From: an uncultured Candidatus Berkelbacteria bacterium
Lineage (GTDB): Bacteria > Patescibacteriota > UBA1384 > XYA2-FULL-43-10 > CAINNR01
DNA: 32,918 bases
Assembly: GCA_903851235.1 (NCBI GenBank)
Contig: CAINNR010000020.1
Span: 1 to 32,918, forward strand
Reading direction: 5' to 3'
Position numbers and translations under genes: made by a program. This document shows, piece after piece, positions 8,209 through 16,633 of the stretch (within the stretch, counting starts at the first letter, position 1; each line of letters opens with the position of its first letter). The notes beneath the pieces were generated by a model. That model did no database searches. It was not told the DNA's origin and was given only the letters and a program-made list of their open reading frames with translations.

Positions 8209-9285
8209 ATGTGGAAACTTTTTACATCTGATTTGAAAATGCTGGCAAGAAATCGTCAGTCGCTTTTTTGGGTTTTATTTTTCCCACTGATGTTTACTTT
8301 TATTTTTGGCTTGTTCTTCGGCAAAAATAATACTATTGGTACTATCGCCGTTGTCAATAAATCCAACAGTCAACTTGCAATCGGAGTCGCATCAGCGCTG
8401 GACAAATCTAACATCTTCAAAATTCAAAACGAGGATGATTTAAACAGTGCGAAAAATGATATTAAAAAGGGAAAAATTTCGGCGGCGGTATTTATTCCTG
8501 AAAGCTTTGGCGCTCTATCACCGACTTCATCGAAACAAATTGAAATTGTCTATGATCCTGGCAGCCAAATATACAGTAGTTTGTCCGGCGTTATTGGCCA
8601 ATATCTTACGGTTGTAAACTACCAACTTCAAAATTCAAAGCCAATATTTTCTTCTACTCTCGAGCCGGTGACTGATCGAGAGTTAACTTACTTCGATTTT
8701 GTTCTTGCCGGCGTTTTGGGCTTAGCGCTAATGCAGTCATCAGTCATCGGCATTGGCGTATCGATGGCAAAATATCGCGAAGACAAAATTTTAAAACGAA
8801 TCACCACGACGCCGGTCAAAAGTTGGAAATTTATCTTGGCCGAAGTTTTGTCGCGTCTGATTATCAACCTAATCCAAATCGCCATTATCCTTTTGGTTGG
8901 CAAATTCATTTTTGGCGCTCATATCTATGGTAATATTTTCCTTATTATTCCAATCGCACTGTCCGGCGCATTTCTTTTCCAGCTGATCGGTTTTGTTGTC
9001 GCGTCATTTTCCAAAACCGCCGATGCGGCGCAAGGTATGGCGACAGCAATTACAATTCCGATGATGTTTTTGGCAGGCGTTTTTTTCCCAATCGACTCGT
9101 TACCAAAGTGGCTTTATTCCATAGTCCAATATTTGCCGTTAGCGCCACTGTTGCGCATCATTCGCGGAGTAATGCTGGAAGGAACGTCACCATTTTTCGA
9201 GCCGAAAAATTCCATCATTCTTGTCAGCTGGATCATTGCCGCGCTTCTGGTTTCAATTTACAAATTCAAGTTGTCTGATGAATAA
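8209..9285 (+). CDS. ABC-2 type transporter permease
   Basis: SD aggaga before ATG 8209; multiple TM segments, downstream of its ATPase. Confidence 0.9.
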   Translation: MWKLFTSDLKMLARNRQSLFWVLFFPLMFTFIFGLFFGKNNTIGTIAVVNKSNSQLAIGVASALDKSNIFKIQNEDDLNSAKNDIKKGKISAAVFIPESFGALSPTSSKQIEIVYDPGSQIYSSLSGVIGQYLTVVNYQLQNSKPIFSSTLEPVTDRELTYFDFVLAGVLGLALMQSSVIGIGVSMAKYREDKILKRITTTPVKSWKFILAEVLSRLIINLIQIAIILLVGKFIFGAHIYGNIFLIIPIALSGAFLFQLIGFVVASFSKTADAAQGMATAITIPMMFLAGVFFPIDSLPKWLYSIVQYLPLAPLLRIIRGVMLEGTSPFFEPKNSIILVSWIIAALLVSIYKFKLSDE

Positions 9286-9375
9286 AAATACAAGAATCTG
9301 TTGTGCGGATTTGACATGGATAAAATATCTTTTTATAATTGAGTCAAACAGTAATCTTTAATCGAGGAGGAAAAA

Positions 9376-9543
9376 ATGAAGAGCAAAAGTTTGGCGATGG
9401 TACTCTTTTGGGCATCGGTAATCGCTGTGGTTTTGGCATTATTGGACGCAGTTTCGGTCGGCGTTTGGCTTTCGGCTTCGACTTGGTTGGTAACCGCCGC
9501 CGTTCTCGGTATTTGGGCGATTTTTTCCGACGACAAGAAATAA
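9376..9543 (+). CDS. Small two-TM protein (55 aa), not in ORF track
   Basis: SD gaggagg, ATG 9376: MKSKSLAMVLFWASVIAVVLALLDAVSVGVWLSASTWLVTAAVLGIWAIFSDDKK; promoter TTGACA-N17-TATAAT. Confidence 0.8.
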   Translation: MKSKSLAMVLFWASVIAVVLALLDAVSVGVWLSASTWLVTAAVLGIWAIFSDDKK

Positions 9544-9574
9544 TAGTATTATTTTATTTCAAATAGGAGGACAA

Positions 9575-9748
9575 ATGTCTCGAATTACTTTGGGGATTGT
9601 TGGTGTCCTTTTGGCGGTTATGGGAATTTGGTCATTGATTCCGGCGTGGAGAATATCCGGCGCCGTTGTTCCAGCCTGGCACTCATGGTCAGACATCATC
9701 GTTGGTGTGATTGTTTTAATCATCGCCATCTCCGATTCGAAAGAGTAA
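9575..9748 (+). CDS. Small two-TM protein (57 aa), not in ORF track
   Basis: SD aggagg, ATG 9575: MSRITLGIVGVLLAVMGIWSLIPAWRISGAVVPAWHSWSDIIVGVIVLIIAISDSKE; terminator downstream. Confidence 0.8.
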   Translation: MSRITLGIVGVLLAVMGIWSLIPAWRISGAVVPAWHSWSDIIVGVIVLIIAISDSKE

Positions 9749-9868
9749 GCAAATTACGCATTCTTAAAAAACGGCTTGATATTTCAGGTCGTTTTTTTGT
9801 GCGGAATTTAACAAAGATTAGGAAATGTTATATGATTGCGTTGTGTAAATAATTAACTAGGAGGAAAA

Positions 9869-10414
9869 ATGGGAGAAAAAATAAATTACACTCCACCGGA
9901 GGCTGTCGAAGATATTGATTTGGCGCGCAAAATGGCAGAGGCAGAAGTGCCTAGCCGCCAAGATGCTGCTGCTATAAGGAGGGGAGGGAGTGGTTATGAA
10001 TCGGAAAAAGCAACACAACAGAGAGAAGAAAGAGCACAACAACGTGACAAAATTGCTACACAACTTGCCGAAGATGTTGAGATGGGCGAGGAAGGCATTA
10101 AAAAGGAAGTCGAGGGGCTGAAGGCGGAGATCGCCAATCTTAGTGGTTTGCACATGGTGTCTGTTACTGGACACACCCCCGGAGTTATAATGGCTCTTCA
10201 CACAGAGCTCGGAGTTGATGTGAATCATGCCGTACTTAAGACCCAAAAACCGACAATGACCAGAGATGGTGTCGCTGGTTCGATTGATATTAGTATTTAT
10301 CCGACAAATGTACCAGAAAAATACTGTATAATTTCCTTTCGTGATAACGAAATGTCAGAACGTTATTTTAATATGCGCAACCCCAGTGAAGACATTAAAG
10401 GTGTTGCCTTGTAA
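9869..10414 (+). CDS. Hypothetical protein with charged/coiled-coil N-terminal half
   Basis: SD aggagg, ATG 9869; Q/E/R-rich segment. Confidence 0.75.
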   Translation: MGEKINYTPPEAVEDIDLARKMAEAEVPSRQDAAAIRRGGSGYESEKATQQREERAQQRDKIATQLAEDVEMGEEGIKKEVEGLKAEIANLSGLHMVSVTGHTPGVIMALHTELGVDVNHAVLKTQKPTMTRDGVAGSIDISIYPTNVPEKYCIISFRDNEMSERYFNMRNPSEDIKGVAL

Positions 10415-10556
10415 ACCGGGCGAAGAGCATTACCATCAGCCACTATTTCGTAGTATCTGGACAACAGACAAAAAAACCGCTAACTATTTAAATTACCATA
10501 AACCCCTAAACTAGCAATACGGTTTTATGGGAGGATGTTTTTATTGAGGAATTTTA

Positions 10557-11120
10557 TCAATCAAATTTTAAGGCCTTGGTATATTTTTGAATTAAGTCAT
10601 TGACTGATTTATTGTAAAGTTTTGCGGCGAAATCGGCTTCCGATAAATTATTTGCTGCAACAGTTCGTGATTCTATTGACTGAATTCCGACATCGCCGAT
10701 TAATTTTTTGCTCGCTAAATCAAAAGCGATTGATTGGATTGTTAACGGAACGCCGGACAGATAATTTTCAATTGTAGCCGGTAATTTTCGCCGTTTGATC
10801 GAGGCGATATTATTGATCGGAATCAAATCCATTTCAATTTTTGAGTTACTGATTTTGGAATTGCCAAAATTGTTTGTTTTTGCCGTCCAACCGGTTGGCA
10901 AATTTGGAATCAAAATTTTTTCAACAATAAAATCAAAATCTGCTTTTGGAGTGGGGGAATTATAAATTAGGTGGCAAATTGTTCGGAAAACCATTCCGCC
11001 GACAAGCCAAATTTTTCCCTCGGAGCTATTTCTGACAATTTTTATCGCGTCGTGAAAATCTGCTAGATTAAATAGATATTCAGAGCAGATTTTTTGGTAG
11101 ACTTTTCGTTGATTTTCCAT
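10557..11120 (-). CDS. Nucleotidyltransferase-like protein
   Basis: WLVGGMVFR...ADFDFIVE...MDLIPI resembles GG...D.D nucleotidyltransferase/polyA-polymerase-head motifs. Confidence 0.55.
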   Translation of the reverse strand: MENQRKVYQKICSEYLFNLADFHDAIKIVRNSSEGKIWLVGGMVFRTICHLIYNSPTPKADFDFIVEKILIPNLPTGWTAKTNNFGNSKISNSKIEMDLIPINNIASIKRRKLPATIENYLSGVPLTIQSIAFDLASKKLIGDVGIQSIESRTVAANNLSEADFAAKLYNKSVNDLIQKYTKALKFD

Positions 11121-11199
11121 AAAAATAATTTTTGACTTTTACTTTTAGTGTCACCATGCTATATAATATCATTGTCAACGAAAATATAAAAAACTAATT

Positions 11200-11847
11200 A
11201 TGAAAAAATTATTTCTGGACATTGAAACATTACCGGCATCGGGCGAACAGATGGCGATAGTTAAAGATCTTTTTGAAGATTTTAAAAAGAAGAAAAAGCC
11301 GGATTCTTCGACTTCACTCAGGATGGCACCGTTTAAAGATGACAATTCATCTTTCGACGGATTTTTCCGTGGCACATCCTTTTCCGGCGATTTCGGTCGG
11401 ATCTTTTGTATCGGTTATGCCGTTGACGACCAGTCAACTGAGTGCCTGACCGGCGGCGAAAAAGAGATGCTGGAGAAGTTCTGGCAAATTGCAAAAGATG
11501 TCGGCGTATTTATCGGTCACAACGTGATGGATTTTGATATGCGATTTATTTATAAGCGATCAATTATTCTCGGTGTCCGACCAACACAAGATCTGTCATT
11601 TGCCAGGTACCGCAATAATCCGATTTTTGATACAATGAGAGAGTGGGAAAAGTGGGGGAGCAATGGCGTCAGTCTGCACAAATTGGCGCTGGCGCTAGGT
11701 TTGGAATCATCGAAGTCCGGCGGGATTGATGGTTCACAGGTTTATGATTTTTTCCTTGCCGGAAAAACCGAGGAGATTTGTGACTACTGTAAACGTGATG
11801 TCGAAGTCACAAGAAAAATTTACAAAAGAATGACATTTAATAATTAA
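11200..11847 (+). CDS. Predicted 3'-5' exonuclease (DnaQ-like, PolB-exonuclease-related)
   Basis: MKKLFLDIETLPA (ExoI DxE), GHNVMDFDMRF (ExoII), YCKRDVEVT (ExoIII). Confidence 0.85.
   Translation: MKKLFLDIETLPASGEQMAIVKDLFEDFKKKKKPDSSTSLRMAPFKDDNSSFDGFFRGTSFSGDFGRIFCIGYAVDDQSTECLTGGEKEMLEKFWQIAKDVGVFIGHNVMDFDMRFIYKRSIILGVRPTQDLSFARYRNNPIFDTMREWEKWGSNGVSLHKLALALGLESSKSGGIDGSQVYDFFLAGKTEEICDYCKRDVEVTRKIYKRMTFNN
11301..11330 (+). repeat. Dispersed-repeat-like sequence inside the exonuclease ORF
   Basis: GGATTCTTCGACTTCACTCAGGATGGCACC, translated PDSSTSLRMAP. Confidence 0.6.
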
Positions 11848-11858
11848 CAAGAAGTAGA

Positions 11859-11913
11859 TGACGGATAAACCAATAGCAAATAGCGAATCGATTCGTCATT
11901 AGCCATTAGTAAT
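11859..11913. repeat. Intergenic imperfect-palindrome element, copy 2
   Basis: gatgacggataaacc...agcgaatcgattcgtcattagccattagtaa. Confidence 0.65.
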
Positions 11914-11931
11914 TGTGATAAGGAGAATACC

Positions 11932-12111
11932 ATGTTTGCAGGATTGATGATTTTGCTTGTCGGAGTTGTTTTTTTGCTACAAAATTTGGGTTACATTGGT
12001 GGAAACGTCTGGGGAATCATTTGGCCGGCACTCATAATTCTCGTTGGACTTTCAATGTTGATGCGGCCGAAACTTCGTGGACATTGGTTCGAGGCGAAAA
12101 ACAAAAAATAA
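11932..12111 (+). CDS. Small membrane protein, LiaF/LiaI-like TM region (DUF5668-like)
   Basis: SD aaggaga, ATG 11932: MFAGLMILLVGVVFLLQNLGYIGGNVWGIIWPALIILVGLSMLMRPKLRGHWFEAKNKK; 59 aa, so missed by the ORF track. Confidence 0.8.
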   Translation: MFAGLMILLVGVVFLLQNLGYIGGNVWGIIWPALIILVGLSMLMRPKLRGHWFEAKNKK

Positions 12112-12123
12112 TTGGGGGCGAAA

Positions 12124-12963
12124 ATGAAATTTCTGGCCTGGTTGCTTGCAATCATAGTTTTTTTTAGCAGTTTTTTTGTTGGTTTTGCCTACAATCTCCA
12201 TCAAACGTTTTTAACGCCGGAGAATACCAAACAGGCACTGACAAAAGTTGATTTTTACAGCCAAATTAAGTCGGTGTTAAAGAAAGATTTTTTTGACGCT
12301 GCAGCATCAAGTGATGGAAGTGCGACAAAAATTATCAACGCCAGCATTGGGCAATTTGACTTTCAACCGATGATTGAAAACCTAATCTCTGATTTTTACA
12401 TCGGTTTAAAACAAAAAAACGCTTTCGCTCTAAACATCGATTTAACCGGTTTTAAAAACGTTTTCATTTCAAATTTGTTGCCAACAACCAATAAAGAATC
12501 GGCCGAGGAATTGGCAACCGCAGTTCCGGATAGCTGGCAAGTTGATCTGTCCGGTTACAAATCGTCTATTGCAGTAGTTAAATTTATGTATGTTGACTAT
12601 ATATGGATTTTAATCGTTTACGGAATAGCGGTATTTCTCTTTCTGCTCTTTTGCCTTTTGAATTCGGTAAAATATTTAAAATTATTTTTTTGGACATTCT
12701 TAATTGTCGGTCTTTTGTTACTTCTGCAAATGTTTTTTTGGAAAGTGGTAAATCTTTCGCCATTTTTGGCATTGATTGAATCGCAGGGAAACAGCGGTTT
12801 GGTAATTTTGCTTGAAAACATTGTGTCGTATTTTAAACTTCAAACAACTCAACTTTTGCTTTGGGAATCGATTTATTTAATCGCGCTGTCAATTATCGGT
12901 TTAATCGTCGTTTCTCTAATCCCGACAAAAATTGTCAATGTGCCATTACACGAAAACAAATAG
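12124..12963 (+). CDS. Integral membrane protein, unknown function
   Basis: N-terminal TM, ~150-aa loop, then several TM segments. Confidence 0.8.
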   Translation: MKFLAWLLAIIVFFSSFFVGFAYNLHQTFLTPENTKQALTKVDFYSQIKSVLKKDFFDAAASSDGSATKIINASIGQFDFQPMIENLISDFYIGLKQKNAFALNIDLTGFKNVFISNLLPTTNKESAEELATAVPDSWQVDLSGYKSSIAVVKFMYVDYIWILIVYGIAVFLFLLFCLLNSVKYLKLFFWTFLIVGLLLLLQMFFWKVVNLSPFLALIESQGNSGLVILLENIVSYFKLQTTQLLLWESIYLIALSIIGLIVVSLIPTKIVNVPLHENK

Positions 12964-12981
12964 TTTTTTGCCTTCAAAAAT

Positions 12982-13590
12982 ATGAAAAGAAAATTGGCAA
13001 AAATTGGATATTTTCTGCTTGCAATTATTGTCATTGGCGCAATCGGAGTTTTTTTGTCCCGCTCGAAAATATTCGCCTCCGATCTTGGTGGTGGTGACCA
13101 ACAGGTTATTAATTTAGGTGGAAGTTTTGGTCAGAGAACCGTTAGGGTAAATATTAACGCCGGTCAAGGAAAAATTGAAATTGAAAAAAATCTATTTACC
13201 GATTGTAATTCGAATCTTGTTGGATTTCAGGACGAAGCCAAAATTAGAGGGACGATTTCAGTGAGTTCAGGTGATAAAGCGGTTGAAATTACTGCCGCTG
13301 TTGGGGCTCATTCTGAAAATCGTCAGTATTTCACAATCGATAAGAATTTTTGCCCGCAACCGCTAGCTTTTGTAAAAGATGGCGCGATTAGTTATAATAT
13401 TTATAGCGATGAACCTAATTTTTTACTTCAGGATTTTAATGACGATGGTAGCACTGACATTGCCGCAGAGTATCGCAACTACGATCTGAATCCGATTGTC
13501 GATGGAACGAGAGATATTTATTTTTTTGATCCAAAAACGAATCAATTTATGTTTAGCCAGACGGAAAATTTTCAATATTCAACAAATTAA
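12982..13590 (+). CDS. Membrane-anchored/exported protein with DFNDDGSTD calcium-loop-like motif
   Basis: N-terminal TM anchor, then a soluble domain with a DxNxDG motif. Confidence 0.75.
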   Translation: MKRKLAKIGYFLLAIIVIGAIGVFLSRSKIFASDLGGGDQQVINLGGSFGQRTVRVNINAGQGKIEIEKNLFTDCNSNLVGFQDEAKIRGTISVSSGDKAVEITAAVGAHSENRQYFTIDKNFCPQPLAFVKDGAISYNIYSDEPNFLLQDFNDDGSTDIAAEYRNYDLNPIVDGTRDIYFFDPKTNQFMFSQTENFQYSTN

Positions 13591-13598
13591 TATACAAA

Positions 13599-14087
13599 AT
13601 GACAACAGAGGAAGAGTTTTCAAAATCAGTTAAAAAAAGTTCAAAATCGCTAACTGCACTTTGGGTCGCGGTCGCGGTGTTGTTTTTGGCGTCAGCGGCT
13701 GTGATCGCCGGACTTTGGGTATCGTTTCGGAAAGAGAAAATTGGCAACAATCTGGCATCGGTCAACAACACCGAGTCGGGTGAAGTGATGGGCGCAACGA
13801 CCGAAGACCCTGATTATCTCAGCAATCTGGTGGCGAACCTAAAAACCACCGGTGTTATTGCCTATGGTTTTAACAGCAACGCGGAAACCAAAAGACAGTT
13901 AGCAATTTTCGGCCAAGCGATTTCCAACCTTGATTATGTCGAGTGCGATTCGCAGGTAGCCAATTCAAATCCTGACGAGTGTATTGCCAGAGGCATCAGC
14001 GATTATCCAACCTGGGTTAAAGGCGATCAAAAATTCGTCGGCTTCAAAACTTTAGAGGATTTGGAAAAAATCTTGGCGGCACAATAA
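13599..14087 (+). CDS. Membrane-anchored thioredoxin-fold protein lacking the CxxC
   Basis: IAYGFNSNAETKRQLAIFGQAISNLDYVECD..NPDECIARGISDYPTWVKGDQKFVGFKTLEDL resembles the Trx domain of VKOR-fused proteins. Confidence 0.8.
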   Translation: MTTEEEFSKSVKKSSKSLTALWVAVAVLFLASAAVIAGLWVSFRKEKIGNNLASVNNTESGEVMGATTEDPDYLSNLVANLKTTGVIAYGFNSNAETKRQLAIFGQAISNLDYVECDSQVANSNPDECIARGISDYPTWVKGDQKFVGFKTLEDLEKILAAQ

Positions 14088-14110
14088 TATTTACCTGCTC
14101 AAATAAAATC

Positions 14111-14142
14111 CCGGAAGGCTTGTGGCGCTTCCGGTATTGTTT
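14111..14142 (+). terminator. Rho-independent terminator
   Basis: ccggaag...cttccgg + T tract. Confidence 0.85.
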
Positions 14143-14155
14143 TTTTGGACTATTA

Positions 14156-14917
14156 TTATGGATACAATTTGGCGTCCGTGTATTCGTTACAAATGGATCC
14201 TGATTCGCGCCATGACAAACTGACCTTCGTCAGTGTGACAATTGCACTGATGAGGACAATACTACTGGTAGGAAACTTGTCGATAAATGTGTTTCGTATC
14301 AGTGCAAGATCATCATCAGTGACTGGTAATATGCGTCTGTAGGCAGTATCTCTTAAAGTATCGATCAATATCAGTGAAACTATTGATTTTAGTGTTCTGA
14401 TATCCCAGTCGAAAAAGTAAGGTGAAGACCCTGCAGTGGCCCTTATTGAGACAGAGACATCGCAGGTGAAAGTAAGACTATCGTGATTGTCGCTTTGAAT
14501 GGGTGTGGCAAAAAACAAATCACGATGGCCGGAAATAAAAATGGTTAGAGTCCTCATCGGATGAAGACGATACTTGATTGGTCCTTGATACCAGGAGCTT
14601 TGGCCACAAGGTGACTTATGCCAACCGGCCCAGGTTTCGCCTCTGGAATCAATTGTAACGCAGGGAAAACTTCCGGCCAAAATTGTCAGAAGAATTAAGG
14701 TATCAGCTCCCCATAGCTCACTCATATTGATGGTGCCGCGTATCGAGTTGATAAACACCAAGATTGCTAAACCAAAGAACACAAACCCGAAAGAGATGCA
14801 AAGCCCGGCAACCTCCACGGATTTTGGTACCAATTTTGAAGCGCGAATTGCTAGCGCGATCATCAAAAACTCAATCATCAACCCACCGACTCCCAATGCT
14901 ACCGCTAGCGCAAACAT
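14156..14917 (-). CDS. Membrane protein with possible SPFH-like domain
   Basis: Two N-terminal TM segments, then 'DSLTFTCDVSVSIRATAGSSPYFFDWDIRTLKSIVSLILIDTLRDTAYRRIL'; SD aggaaa. Confidence 0.65.
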   Translation of the reverse strand: MFALAVALGVGGLMIEFLMIALAIRASKLVPKSVEVAGLCISFGFVFFGLAILVFINSIRGTINMSELWGADTLILLTILAGSFPCVTIDSRGETWAGWHKSPCGQSSWYQGPIKYRLHPMRTLTIFISGHRDLFFATPIQSDNHDSLTFTCDVSVSIRATAGSSPYFFDWDIRTLKSIVSLILIDTLRDTAYRRILPVTDDDLALIRNTFIDKFPTSSIVLISAIVTLTKVSLSWRESGSICNEYTDAKLYP

Positions 14918-15250
14918 AGTTATTTCCTGCTTCCACCTGGCTGGTACCAGGGGTATCTCCGCTGGGTGACCCCCATGGAGATTTCTGCGTATTATTACGC
15001 ATTGCGGAAATCATAACATAAATCGAATAAAAAAGCTAGACTTTTACCATTTACCACCATTTTTATTTTCTAAAATTATGAGCTTAAATTCAATAGAAAG
15101 TCTTTGCTGGATTGATTATTGACTTATCAACTTGAAAAATAATCACAAATTTCGCTTGACAAGCGTGGTGTGCTCTCATTACAATATACACATGAGCACC
15201 AATTGCTCATATAAACGTAAAAAAATCCACATCGAGAGGAGGTGAGTGAA

Positions 15251-15397
15251 ATGGTAGAAGCATACTGTGTAAAATGCAAAGCAAAAAAAGAGATGCAAAA
15301 TGCAGAGGCAGTTACTATGAAAAATGGTAAACCGGCAATGAAAGGTATTTGCCCAACTTGCGGTACAGGAATGTACAGAATCGGCAAAGCTGCATAA
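15251..15397 (+). CDS. DUF5679-like small zinc protein
   Basis: SD ggaggtg; MVEAYCVKCKAKKEMQNAEAVTMKNGKPAMKGICPTCGTGMYRIGKAA; 48 aa. Confidence 0.85.
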   Translation: MVEAYCVKCKAKKEMQNAEAVTMKNGKPAMKGICPTCGTGMYRIGKAA

Positions 15398-15454
15398 TTG
15401 ATTTAAATCTCATACATACTTGCCGGCTAAGGTTATTTTGTAACTTAAGCTGGC

Positions 15455-15573
15455 GAAAAAGAAAAATCCGGAGTAATATCCGGGTTTTTCTTTTTGCTGA
15501 GGAAATTATCATATTGATTGTCGACGATCGTGCACAATCAATATGATTTTGTCGGTGCCCTGGTATTGAAATT
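15455..15573 (-). ncRNA. Candidate small RNA (hypothesis)
   Basis: Orphan minus-strand promoter TTCATA(15608-15603)-N17-TATGAT(15585-15580), 40-bp imperfect palindrome 15508-15547, then a bidirectional terminator hairpin aaaaagaaaaatccgga/tccgggtttttcttttt; no convincing ORF. Confidence 0.35.
15508..15547. repeat. Near-perfect 40-bp palindrome
   Basis: ATCATATTGATTGT-cg-ACGATCGT-gc-ACAATCAATATGAT (14-bp arms around an 8-bp palindrome). Confidence 0.9.
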
Positions 15574-15617
15574 GTAACGATCATAGCAGAATCGATATCA
15601 ATTATGAATAAAAAAAT

Positions 15618-15636
15618 GCCAGCGGGAAACGCTGGC
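15618..15636 (-). terminator. Array A terminal hairpin (R0)
   Basis: gccagcg-ggaaa-cgctggc with T tract on the minus strand. Confidence 0.85.
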
Positions 15637-15654
15637 GGGAAAATGCTAAGCCGG

Positions 15655-16125
15655 CTAGGCTTTTGGTGGTTCAAATGAAGTTCCTGCAGGCTCGTCACCG
15701 AAATCGAATTTGAGACTGGTTAATTCTTCACTCAGTAATTGGCATGTGTCAAGATAAGTGACTTTAGTTCCACTTCGTAGCCAAATCTGCCCAGGATCGG
15801 ATAGTTCCCTTAAATTGATTGTACCCTCTACTGGTTCACGGTCCCCAAAAGTGATTGTAATTTCTTTGCCTACCAGGGTTTCCGGCTTGGTGTGCATCAA
15901 CTTACAAAGCCGTAAAAGGTCATGGTCAAGATCGGCATTGGCTGCAGCTTTAGGCGTTCGAATTATCAATTCGCCATCACCAATGTCACAAACCGTGCCA
16001 GATTTCCTTAACACGCCGGCATGCTCTAGTATTTCCTGCAAATAATCGTCCGGCTGTTCCGCGGAGTCAGACCTAAAAATGATTTCTTCTCCAGGAATGA
16101 TGAACTGACCTATTCTTCGTTCCAT
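15655..16125 (-). CDS. Array A gene 1: 'IIPGEEIIF' family protein
   Basis: SD GGAAGGGTGATGTGACG-ATG; MERRIGQFIIPGEEIIFRSDSAEQP..GTVCDIGDGELIIRTPKAAA. Confidence 0.8.
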   Translation of the reverse strand: MERRIGQFIIPGEEIIFRSDSAEQPDDYLQEILEHAGVLRKSGTVCDIGDGELIIRTPKAAANADLDHDLLRLCKLMHTKPETLVGKEITITFGDREPVEGTINLRELSDPGQIWLRSGTKVTYLDTCQLLSEELTSLKFDFGDEPAGTSFEPPKA

Positions 16126-16160
16126 CGTCACATCACCCTTCCGCGCTTGATGTTGCATTG

Positions 16161-16210
16161 TACAGAATATACCACATAAGATAAGAAAAATGCCAGCGGG
16201 AAACGCTGGC
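16161..16210 (-). repeat. Array A terminator+promoter junction R1
   Basis: GCCAGCGTTTCCCGCTGGCATTTTT...TATGTGGTATATTCTGTA (minus strand). Confidence 0.85.
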
Positions 16211-16240
16211 GGGGAAAGGTTTGATTGGATTGATTAGATG

Positions 16241-16528
16241 TTATCTTCGAATTGCTTCTATGGATCCAATACAGGTGCTGATTATTGAGAGAATGATTAT
16301 TGCCGACATTGTGGCCTTAGTCTCGTAAGGAACACTGGCATTACCAAAATAAAAAAGGAAGAAAAAGTTTGTAATGAACCCAACCGAAGCGCATACAAAC
16401 CACGGCACGTAAGAGTCCTGAAATTGCGGGACTTGTTTCTTTTTCATCCAAAAGCAAAATATCAATCCGATTACACACGCTACCAAGGTAATCAAAATCG
16501 GCCATGCCCACTGTGGCATTCCGTTCAC
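16241..16528 (-). CDS. Array A gene 2: small multi-TM protein (paralogue family)
   Basis: (V/M)NGMPQWAWPILITLVACVIGLIFCFWMKKKQVPQF... Confidence 0.8.
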   Translation of the reverse strand: MNGMPQWAWPILITLVACVIGLIFCFWMKKKQVPQFQDSYVPWFVCASVGFITNFFFLFYFGNASVPYETKATMSAIIILSIISTCIGSIEAIRR

Positions 16529-16549
16529 GATCCTTTCGGAGGGATGTCA

Positions 16550-16612
16550 CATCGCACAGAATATACCACAAAGGATAAAAAAATGCCAGCGGTTGGGCTG
16601 GCGAAGGGGAAT
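16550..16612 (-). repeat. Array A terminator+promoter junction R2
   Basis: + strand: atcgcacagaatataccacaaaggataaaaaaatgccagcggttgggctggcgaagggg. Confidence 0.9.
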
Positions 16613-16633
16613 TGCCGTATCATCAAACTTAAG

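Noticed and set aside
15508-15547. dif/XerCD site
   Set aside because: Arm length, symmetry and core do not resemble the 11-6-11 dif architecture.
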